Of a stretch of 64,000 nucleotides of DNA, positions 41,940 through 48,902 are shown piece by piece (position 1 is the stretch's first letter; each line of letters begins with the position of its first letter). Both the position numbers and the translations under genes were made by a program. The DNA comes from Candidatus Pacearchaeota archaeon (GTDB taxonomy: Archaea; Nanobdellota; Nanobdellia; Pacearchaeales; GW2011-AR1): positions 36,779 through 100,778 of the forward strand of contig JAGVWX010000007.1 of NCBI GenBank assembly GCA_018304105.1, given 5' to 3'. The notes beneath the pieces were generated by a model. That model did no database searches and had not been told where the DNA came from. It saw only the letters and a list, made by a program, of their open reading frames with translations.

Positions 41940-44693
41940 TTATCCAAGGCCAGGTATAAATTGACTTAAGGAACCGAGACCGCTAAATAAGTTTCCTCCT
42001 GGAAAAGCTGTGCCATATCCGGATTCGCATTTATTATCTTGCGTGTTACAATGGCTTCCTGGACCGCAGATTGAATCTTCCAGGCATTCTACACATTTGT
42101 TTTCCTCAATAAGGCAGGCAGTTCCTGTCCAGCAACAGCCGCCTTGGATGCTGCAGGTACTTTCAGAAGGAATCCTAGTACAGCCAAATGAGACTTCTTC
42201 GTTTTTTAAATTTGCATTGCAGGCGACGCAAGTATGCGAATCGGTATTACAAATTGTTTTATCTTTTGCTTCTGCTCTTGCTTCTGGAGACATAGCAAGT
42301 TTTTGGTCTTCTGTCAGGGATTTGGCGTTAACTGCGCAGTCTGCATTAGTATCGCAGGATGTTGTACATTCGTTGTTCTTACAAATTTCACCTTTTGAGG
42401 CATCGCATTGCGAATTGTTTATGCATTGGATGCAGGTGAATGGAGTTGGAGAACCTGCGGGAGCGCAGAACTTCTTGTCTTCGTTTAAATTGCAGTCTGT
42501 TTCATAAAAGCATTCATAACACTGCCCTGGAGTTCCTCCAGTTGTTTGGTTTGCGCAGAACTTATCATCTTTGCAATCAGTATCTTTGGAACAGGGGTCA
42601 ACGCATTTGTTGCATTCTTCATCGCATAATTTTCCTGTGCCTAATCTTGCACATTTTATTCTACCCCTGTCTGAAGTGGGGTCGCATTGCGCTGCAAGAG
42701 GCTTTTCTACGAATAATGTCGTGGAATATAAATCACTGTCTTGCGCGTTTTTCAATGGAGTTGATGGGTCGTCTTCAGTTGCCAGGTAGAATTTGTATTG
42801 GAAGTTGCCCCCTCCGAGAAAGCTTGAGAAGTCCATTGCCCAGGGCGGCCGGAAGTCTTCGAGTTTGAGAAGTTTTTGGTCGCCAGTTACAATTTTTGGA
42901 GTATAAGTCATACGGTCTCTGAGGAGAAGAGAATTTTGTTCAGTTAAGACGAAGACGAGGTTGCCTGCGTTTTCGCAACCTTCTGTTACTGCAACTAACT
43001 TGACCGAGTCTCCGCACATCCAGTCTTTGTTGCCTACCCATCCTTTTATGACGCTGTCTTGTCCAAGAGGGTTATCAGACGCGCTCTGCCAACCTAAGCT
43101 GGAAACCTGGCAGGAGCGCGAGAAGACGCAGGTTTTGTAAGTGTTTGATTGAGCGTTAATGTCACAGATGTAATCTTCTCCGAATTCCGCGCAGTGGGTG
43201 CTGTTGTAGCATTCCACACAATTTTTAGTGACTGGGTCGCAGAGACTATTGTCGCAATCTGCGTTTTTGGAACATACCAATAATTTCTTGCAAGTGTTGT
43301 CTTTGGTGCAGAAATATCCTGGACCGATGTCAGGATTGTCCCGGCATTCTTTATCATCTGCGTCGGAGTCTTCATTGAAATGGCATTGTGCTGGGCCCGG
43401 TTTTATTACAGTCAATGTTGGAGAAAATGGTGATGCGACTTGGGGATTGGAACCTTCGACTATTGCTTTGAAAGTGTAATAAATTGGACCTTCTGAGTTT
43501 ATTCCAGGGCCTGTTTTTTCAAACCATTCAGGTTTCCAGACGAAGTATTTGTAACCGTCTATGGGCTGTTGTTCGTTTTGGGAAAAGGTATATTTCAAGG
43601 TTGGATTGCTCTGGCCTTCCCAAATTTCGAATTTTACAATGTCCTGCTGGCAGCCGGCTGCTTTGACATACAAAGACAAGTCGCTGATTCCGCGAATGTA
43701 GTCGTAATCTGAAGAATCTGTGCTTGTACCGAGCCAGCCAGTGACTTCAGATTGAGTTTCGAGTTTTGTGTTAACCCATTTCGGCTCTGTTAAGTTGCAA
43801 GATGACGTTGATGCTAAACCATTGATTGCTGTGCACATTACTCGGCTTACGCCGTTAGAATCCTGGAATGGGCCCGACTTTTTGTTGAATTTAGTGGAGC
43901 CGCAATCACCCGTGTCCGAGATTTTTATGTCCCATACATATTGGTCAGTCGTTGGATTGTTGATGTTTGCTGTTCCAACACAGAAATTGAAGGGGGTGCC
44001 GCCTAAAAATGAATACACTGAATTTGCTCCTTCTTCACATTCGTGTTCTTCCGTATTGGGATATAAGTATGCAGTTTTTACGTATAAACTGCCATTGGTA
44101 ATCTGGCTTTCAAATTTGACGCAGAGCTTACTGAGGATTGTGCTGTAAAAGCCGGTGCCATAAAATGACTCTTTTTCTGTATAACCCGAAGGGCATCGTG
44201 CTGAAGAAACTAATTGGATGAATTGGATGTCTTTGACTATGCCTGAGGTTGGTGCTGGGGGAGGACAATCGAGGCAGTTTGAAGTGTTTTCACCTTGAGC
44301 GGGTTCACAAATTTCGTCCCCGTCGCATATGTCTGGAATGTCTAAATAAATTGTGGGAACTGTATATTCATGTGGCTCTCCTGTTTTTACGTATACTGAA
44401 TAAGGAACCTTGACTTTTTTCTGGAAATTGGCTGCGGTGACATTTATATAAAATTCATATGTGTTGTCTGGGGGTAGAGAAGGTATTGTTATGATGGCTC
44501 TTCCTGCTGAATTAGTTGTTCCGTCCCAAATCCCCCCATTTTGTCTGAATACTTTGACTTGCGCGCCACTTATTGGGCTTTTTGGAGACTGACTGTTCTT
44601 GACATCAACGTTAAGATAAATTGATACGGCAGATACACTAGAAATTAAGAAGACTAGAATAATGCTGAAAAGTATAAATTTTTTTGTCCTCAT
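41940..44693 (-). CDS. large cysteine-rich secreted protein
   Basis: A protein of 917 residues. Signal peptide MRTKKFILFSIILVFLISSVSA was used to place the start at 44693; an upstream ATG at 44762 falls inside a repeat element. After a carboxypeptidase-regulatory-like domain (about 25-105), beta domains alternate with many short CxxDxxC and CxxCxN modules, about 50 cysteines in total. The pattern implies a disulfide-stabilised, possibly calcium-binding extracellular protein. The tail is Gly/Phe-rich (FSGLGSLSQFIPGLG). No enzyme motif was found; an adhesin or structural role is inferred. Confidence 0.8.
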   Translation of the reverse strand: MRTKKFILFSIILVFLISSVSAVSIYLNVDVKNSQSPKSPISGAQVKVFRQNGGIWDGTTNSAGRAIITIPSLPPDNTYEFYINVTAANFQKKVKVPYSVYVKTGEPHEYTVPTIYLDIPDICDGDEICEPAQGENTSNCLDCPPPAPTSGIVKDIQFIQLVSSARCPSGYTEKESFYGTGFYSTILSKLCVKFESQITNGSLYVKTAYLYPNTEEHECEEGANSVYSFLGGTPFNFCVGTANINNPTTDQYVWDIKISDTGDCGSTKFNKKSGPFQDSNGVSRVMCTAINGLASTSSCNLTEPKWVNTKLETQSEVTGWLGTSTDSSDYDYIRGISDLSLYVKAAGCQQDIVKFEIWEGQSNPTLKYTFSQNEQQPIDGYKYFVWKPEWFEKTGPGINSEGPIYYTFKAIVEGSNPQVASPFSPTLTVIKPGPAQCHFNEDSDADDKECRDNPDIGPGYFCTKDNTCKKLLVCSKNADCDNSLCDPVTKNCVECYNSTHCAEFGEDYICDINAQSNTYKTCVFSRSCQVSSLGWQSASDNPLGQDSVIKGWVGNKDWMCGDSVKLVAVTEGCENAGNLVFVLTEQNSLLLRDRMTYTPKIVTGDQKLLKLEDFRPPWAMDFSSFLGGGNFQYKFYLATEDDPSTPLKNAQDSDLYSTTLFVEKPLAAQCDPTSDRGRIKCARLGTGKLCDEECNKCVDPCSKDTDCKDDKFCANQTTGGTPGQCYECFYETDCNLNEDKKFCAPAGSPTPFTCIQCINNSQCDASKGEICKNNECTTSCDTNADCAVNAKSLTEDQKLAMSPEARAEAKDKTICNTDSHTCVACNANLKNEEVSFGCTRIPSESTCSIQGGCCWTGTACLIEENKCVECLEDSICGPGSHCNTQDNKCESGYGTAFPGGNLFSGLGSLSQFIPGLG

Positions 44694-44709
44694 TTTGGTA
44701 TTGTCCACA

Positions 44710-44797
44710 AATATTTTGACAATATTTTCTACCCGCCCACCCGTCCAATGCGATATTGCCAAACATTATAAGCAATATCGCCCAATGTCAAAATATT
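44710..44797. repeat. nested inverted repeat with degenerate G-quadruplex motif
   Basis: Outer arms AATATTTTGACA (44710-44721) and TGTCAAAATATT (44786-44797) are a perfect 12-bp inverted repeat. Inside lie CCCGCCCACCCGTCC (44732-44746) and a 10-bp hairpin GCGATATTGC/GCAATATCGC (44750-44759, 44772-44781). The inner hairpin is related to, but not the same as, those at 40451 and 45112. It lies directly before the start of the Cys-rich gene. Confidence 0.78.
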
Positions 44798-44968
44798 CTT
44801 TTGGAATTTATTATTTTATAGAGATGAAACTGCTATTTAAAGTTTGTCTTGATTGAGAGGATATTTGGCAGATTGGGCTTGCTTTGCCACGTCGAAATAG
44901 AACTCGCAAGCAGTCTTGATTATTGCCTGTCCCCGACCCCCCAATATGACTCGCCATGCTTTGCGAGA

Positions 44969-45036
44969 GACGAGTTCAATGCTTGCACATTGAGGCAGCA
45001 AGAGACGAGGTCAATGCTTGCGCATTGAGGAGGCAG
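44969..45036. repeat. two tandem short repeats (GACGAGNTCAATGCTTG type)
   Basis: 44969-44999 and 45004-45036 share GACGAG, TCAATGCTTGC, CATTGAGG and GGCAG. Each can fold as CAATGC...GCATTG-like hairpins. They resemble the repeats at 14292 and 50760 at their two ends. Confidence 0.55.
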
Positions 45037-45042
45037 TCAGCG

Positions 45043-45155
45043 AGTCAAATTTGTTAGCAACTTCTTTATTGTAATTTTTTGGCGTTGTTTTTACCCGCCC
45101 ACCCACCCGATGCGATATTGTCTTGAAAATATCATTCTTGACAATATCGCCTAAC
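45043..45155. repeat. 113-bp direct repeat, right copy, with G-quadruplex motif and hairpin
   Basis: Matches 40382-40494 with three mismatches. CCCGCCCACCCACCC is at 45094-45108 and the 11-bp hairpin GCGATATTGTC/GACAATATCGC at 45112-45122 and 45140-45150. Together the two copies bracket lgt, the Cys-rich gene and its fragment. Confidence 0.8.
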
Positions 45156-45290
45156 TCCGCCCTGCCCAAAAATATCATACTGCCACCTTGTGCTGAAGGG
45201 CTGTGGGTTATTTATTTTTATTTTGTTGATTCTATAATTTTAAGCAGAATGAAATATCTGATTTGTCGGTTTAGTAACTTTTAATAATCC

Positions 45291-46790
45291 ATGCGATATT
45301 TCAATGAGACGGATAATGATATGAATAATAATAAGAATAGCGATATGGATTATGAGAAAGTTGGGCTGATGGTTGGAATTGAGATTCATCAGCAGTTGGA
45401 TTGCGGGAAACTGTTTTGCAGGTGTCCTGGATATTTGAGGAAAGAAGAGCCGCATTTTATTGTGAGGAGGAAACTGCACAAGGTGGCGGGGGAGACGGGA
45501 GAGGTTGATAGCGCTGTTGAGTATGAGACTTCATTGGATAAGACGTTTGAATATCAAGGATATGATGATACGACGTGCTTGATTGAGTTGGATGAAGAGC
45601 CGCCGAAGGAAATAAACGAGGGCGCTCTTGATGAAGTGATAAAAATTGCGCTTTTGATGAACTGCGAGATTAATCCTGTTGCGCAGATAATGAGAAAGAC
45701 AGTTGTTGATGGTTCGAATACTTCGGGGTTTCAGAGGACTGTGCTCATTGCGCAAGACGGGTGGATTGAGACTTCGTTCGGGGATGTGCCGATTCAGGGA
45801 ATTTATCTTGAGGAAGATTCTTGCAGGACGATTTTGAAAGACAAAAAGAATTCTGTTTATCGGCTTGACAGGCTCGGAATTCCTTTGGTTGAGATTACGA
45901 CTGCGCCGGCGATGAATAAACCTGAACAGGTAAAAGAAGCGGCGCTGAAGATTGGAGAGATTCTTAGGGCGTGCAGAGTTAGACGAGGCATAGGCACGAT
46001 AAGGCAAGATTTGAATGTAAACATAAAGAAGCATGGAATTATTGAGATTAAAGGATTTCAGGAGCCGAAGATGATGATTGAAACTATTGGCAAGGAAATT
46101 TTGAGACAGCAGGCGGAACTTGCCGCGGGAAAAGACAGTCATGAAGTAAGGAACGCTTTGTTGTCAGGAGAAACCGAGTTTTTGAGACCGATGCCCGGGA
46201 AGGCGAGAATGTATCCGGAGACGGATTTGCCTTTGCTTAAAATTGGGAGAGAAAAAATTAATCAGATAAAGAAAGTTTTGCCGAAGCTGAAACACGAAAT
46301 TAGAGACGAGCTGAAGAAGAAAGGGTTGAGCGATGAGTTGGTTGATTTGGTTTTGGACGGGAATCTTGACGAGTTTGAAGTTTTGACGAAGGGTTATGAG
46401 AAGGATGCGAGTTTAGTTGCGAAAATGATTACGCTTTGGAGAAAAGAATTTGCGTCGAAGGAGAAGAAAAGTTTTGAAGAGATGAAAGATTTGCTGACGG
46501 AGAACGTTTTGGAGAAAATTTTGGAAGCGGTTAAGTCGGGAAAGATTGGGAAAGATGATGCGAAGAAAGTTATGGGCGAAATTGTTGCAGGAAAGAAGAT
46601 TGAGAGTGCTTTGAAGATTGAGAAAATTTCGCATGACGATTTGGAAGAAGAGATTGCTCGTATCGTTAAAGAGAAACCTGGGTTGAGACCGAATGCTTAT
46701 ATGGGGCTGGTGATGGCGAAGTTCAAAGGAAAGCTCGACGCGAAGAAGGCGATGGAGCTGGTGGGAAGGGTTTTGGGTGGGGCGGGGTGA
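45291..46790 (+). CDS. gatE: Glu-tRNA(Gln) amidotransferase subunit E, GAD domain missing
   Basis: A protein of up to 499 residues. VGIEIHQQLDCGKLFCRCP is characteristic of GatE, the archaeal subunit that with GatD converts Glu-tRNA(Gln) to Gln-tRNA(Gln). YRLDRLGIPLVEITTAP, IRQDLNVNIKKHGIIEIKG and FLRPMPGKARMYPETDLP are conserved. Usual GatE is about 620 residues, with an AspRS-like GAD insertion just before the MYPETD segment; here that insertion is absent. The start is uncertain: ATGs at 45291, 45321 and 45345 are all in frame. After the stop another frame encodes KAMEILNKLVK, a typical C-terminus, hinting at a small 3' frameshift or duplication. Confidence 0.9.
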   Translation: MRYFNETDNDMNNNKNSDMDYEKVGLMVGIEIHQQLDCGKLFCRCPGYLRKEEPHFIVRRKLHKVAGETGEVDSAVEYETSLDKTFEYQGYDDTTCLIELDEEPPKEINEGALDEVIKIALLMNCEINPVAQIMRKTVVDGSNTSGFQRTVLIAQDGWIETSFGDVPIQGIYLEEDSCRTILKDKKNSVYRLDRLGIPLVEITTAPAMNKPEQVKEAALKIGEILRACRVRRGIGTIRQDLNVNIKKHGIIEIKGFQEPKMMIETIGKEILRQQAELAAGKDSHEVRNALLSGETEFLRPMPGKARMYPETDLPLLKIGREKINQIKKVLPKLKHEIRDELKKKGLSDELVDLVLDGNLDEFEVLTKGYEKDASLVAKMITLWRKEFASKEKKSFEEMKDLLTENVLEKILEAVKSGKIGKDDAKKVMGEIVAGKKIESALKIEKISHDDLEEEIARIVKEKPGLRPNAYMGLVMAKFKGKLDAKKAMELVGRVLGGAG

Positions 46791-46864
46791 GAAAGGCCAT
46801 GGAGATTTTGAATAAGCTGGTTAAGTAAATAGGCAAGGGATTTATGTTTTTAGTAACGAAAAGA

Positions 46865-47275
46865 CTATGAAATTAATTCTATCATGTCTCGTGTCGAAAA
46901 CACTTTAATCTGCGATTGTTTTTTGAATGCTAGTTCGTTAGACCAGATTCCACAATTGAGCTTTAATGCAAGAGCGAAGACCGGAATATCTTTGTCGTGG
47001 GGAGAAAGCTTTTTTGCTTCTGATTCAAATTCTTTATAGGAACTGTCAGGAAGAAGTTTGAGAAGCGATACGAGTTCAGATATTGCTTTTTCAAACTGCA
47101 CCGCATTTAGTCCAGAATACTTTAATATGTCAGATTTGTTTTTTTTCAATTCTTTTATTGTATATTCTGAAACGAATAGTGAGATGTTTAAAGATTTGGC
47201 ATTTTTGAACAAGTCTTTAACTGGATTTTGTCTAAAGAATGAGACTAAGATATTGGCGTCAACAACTAATTTCAT
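46865..47275 (-). CDS. PIN-domain toxin (VapC-type)
   Basis: A protein of 136 residues. Acidic residues of the PIN nuclease site are present: D6 in VVDANILV, E in VSEYTIKEL, and the DKDIPVFALALKL / WSNELAF region. VapC proteins cleave specific RNAs, often tRNA. It lies 3 nt downstream of a small partner gene, the standard VapBC order. Confidence 0.8.
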   Translation of the reverse strand: MKLVVDANILVSFFRQNPVKDLFKNAKSLNISLFVSEYTIKELKKNKSDILKYSGLNAVQFEKAISELVSLLKLLPDSSYKEFESEAKKLSPHDKDIPVFALALKLNCGIWSNELAFKKQSQIKVFSTRDMIELIS

Positions 47276-47278
47276 TTA

Positions 47279-47515
47279 TTAATCCTCTTTCTTTAATCTG
47301 CTCCAAACACCTTGCTTGATTTTGTCTCCTAACTCAAGTGCTATATCATTAGATTCTTTGTCTAGTTCTAATTGCTTTAGCATTTGCTCTTTCCAAATGA
47401 ATCTGTCTACCTTTGATTCAATATATTTCTTAATAAGCCCAGACCAATTTATTTCTGGAAATTCTTCCATTTTATGTTTAAGCTCTCCTGGAATTGATAA
47501 TGTTATGTTTGCCAT
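47279..47515 (-). CDS. ribbon-helix-helix antitoxin (VapB-type)
   Basis: A protein of 78 residues. TLSIPGELKHKMEEFPEINWSGLIKKYIESKV fits an RHH DNA-binding domain, and the C-terminal charged region should bind the toxin. GTATATAAA upstream serves as TATA box. Its 5' end overlaps the weak upstream open frame at 47503-47808. Confidence 0.75.
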   Translation of the reverse strand: MANITLSIPGELKHKMEEFPEINWSGLIKKYIESKVDRFIWKEQMLKQLELDKESNDIALELGDKIKQGVWSRLKKED

Positions 47516-47808
47516 GTTTTCACAAGATACACAGAATGCACAAGTATATAAATTTTTTGATTTATTTGAGAAAATTGGTAAGTTAACAAGGCATATCGTC
47601 GCTCATGCTGCCCAAGAGTGCATAATTCAAATGTCCATCTGTAAATTGTATGTCTTATCGATTCTTTTTTCTTTCTTTGTTCATGAGAAGGCGAGGAAAA
47701 TATTTCACGTTCTTCCGGGTCTTCCATAATTTCTCTTCTTTCTACCCCGTTGTAACCAAGGTCCCTAAGATTAGATACCTCTGCACGTAATGATATTCGG
47801 TTGCCCAT
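47503..47808 (-). CDS. doubtful small protein upstream of VapBC
   Basis: An open frame of 101 residues with a hydrophilic, protein-like N-terminal half (SLRAEVSNLRDLGYNGVERREI) and a promoter-like TTTAAATA upstream on the minus strand. It overlaps the vapB start and its C-terminal half looks like non-coding sequence. It may be only partly real. Confidence 0.3.
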   Translation of the reverse strand: MGNRISLRAEVSNLRDLGYNGVERREIMEDPEEREIFSSPSHEQRKKKESIRHTIYRWTFELCTLGQHERRYALLTYQFSQINQKIYILVHSVYLVKTWQT

Positions 47809-47868
47809 AATTTTTTCATGGATACTTTTTATTTAAAGATTTATATAATCTGATTGTTTTATTGTGAC

Positions 47869-48336
47869 ATGGAAGGGGGAGCTGAAGAGGACGCTGAGGA
47901 AGATTCGGGCGACGAAATGAAAGATTGGATTGTGAGAGCGGTTCTGCTGTTTTGCGCGCTGGTTGTTGCGGGAGTTGCGGTCTATACGACTTTCATGCTG
48001 TTTTCAGCGTATGAAATTGATATCTCTCTTTCGCCGCCGGATGCTGCGAGGTTTTCTCCTCCAGGGAACAACGGAAGTGGTTTAGGGACCGCTTCGTTTG
48101 ATATTAATCAAAGTCATGAAACAGAAGAAGGAAATAAGACATTTAATAACGAAGTGATTGAGCCATTTAACTCCAACAGAAGTCTTACGCCGAATCCGCT
48201 TATAATTTCCGAGGAGCTGGGCAAAGGAAACGGAAGGATTGCATTTGCCGTTGTGATTGCTTTGGAAGTTATCCTGGTATTTTTGATTTACAGGAAGTTG
48301 GAGAAGAAGTTGGTTAGGAAATCAATTTCAAATTAA
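47869..48336 (+). CDS. membrane protein with two helices and an external loop
   Basis: A protein of 155 residues. An acidic cytoplasmic N-terminus precedes helix 1 (AVLLFCALVVAGVAVYTTFMLF). An Asn/Ser-rich loop of about 70 residues with glycosylation sequons follows, then helix 2 (IAFAVVIALEVILVFLIY) and a basic end. TTATATAA lies 25 nt before the ATG (leaderless). It is convergent with the PKD gene. No family recognised. Confidence 0.65.
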   Translation: MEGGAEEDAEEDSGDEMKDWIVRAVLLFCALVVAGVAVYTTFMLFSAYEIDISLSPPDAARFSPPGNNGSGLGTASFDINQSHETEEGNKTFNNEVIEPFNSNRSLTPNPLIISEELGKGNGRIAFAVVIALEVILVFLIYRKLEKKLVRKSISN

Positions 48337-48749
48337 TATCCCTTTACATCAACAGAAGTTGTGTTTGAGTCCCCGTCCCTGTCAGTTACTTTTAACCATA
48401 TCTGATAGTTTCCCGGTTCTACTATATCGACGGTTTGTTCAGCTCTGGGCCAATAAAGTGTCGGATTCTCTTCACTCTGAGGGACTGCATATGACCAAGA
48501 AAATTTTAAGCATGTTGTTTTTTTCACGTCATCCCTGCATCCAGGGTCGTCAGGGTCATATGAGTCATAACCAGTAAAACTCACTTGAAACGGGACTTCT
48601 CCTTCAACTTGCCCCCGAATTACTCTGATTTGCGCGACGGGCGGTTGGTTATTACCATTTTGACTAATAATGTTTTCAATATTTGGAACACATCCAGCCA
48701 TTATAATTGGAAGCATGCGCGTCAAACCACTTATTGTTCGATATCTCAT
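48333..48749 (-). CDS. PKD-like-domain protein with lipobox-like N-terminus
   Basis: A protein of 138 residues. The N-terminus MRYRTISGLTRMLPIIMAGC ends in a lipobox-like I-M-A-G-C, so the protein may be lipid-anchored by the Lgt-like enzyme at 40941. The remainder is a PKD/Ig-like domain: PPVAQI, FQVSFTGYDSYDPDD, NYQIWLKVTDRDGDSNTTSV. One disulfide is likely (two cysteines in the domain). Surface binding role inferred. Confidence 0.7.
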   Translation of the reverse strand: MRYRTISGLTRMLPIIMAGCVPNIENIISQNGNNQPPVAQIRVIRGQVEGEVPFQVSFTGYDSYDPDDPGCRDDVKKTTCLKFSWSYAVPQSEENPTLYWPRAEQTVDIVEPGNYQIWLKVTDRDGDSNTTSVDVKGY

Positions 48750-48902
48750 AAAAAATCCATTAGCGGCTTGTTTAAAAACTTCCTAATTCTTATGATTACT
48801 CTTCTAACTTTAAATAGTTTATCAAAAAACTCTATAGTCTCTTTCCAACAGTAAAGCCGCAAAGATAAAAACAATTAAAAACAAGTTTTCTTTAGGGATT
48901 TG

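Larger units (their letters stand above)
44694..45290. other. gene-free, repeat-dense region upstream of gatE
   Basis: No coding region supported. It holds the nested inverted repeat at 44710-44797, a partial GACTCGC hairpin near 44948, the two short repeats at 44969-45036 and the direct-repeat element at 45043-45155. The promoter of gatE should lie near CTTTTAATAATCC at 45279. Confidence 0.65.

Noticed and set aside
42440-42868. 142-residue plus-strand open frame and others opposite the Cys-rich gene
   Set aside because: Antisense to a well-supported secreted protein with clear signal peptide and Cys modules; no independent coding evidence.
40382-45155. Integron attC-like sites
   Set aside because: The hairpins lack attC core sites and no integrase is present.
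45291-46790. GatB rather than GatE
   Set aside because: VGIEIHQQLDCGKLFCRCP and the MYPETDLP context are GatE-type; GatB has a different opening motif (LNTKTKLF).
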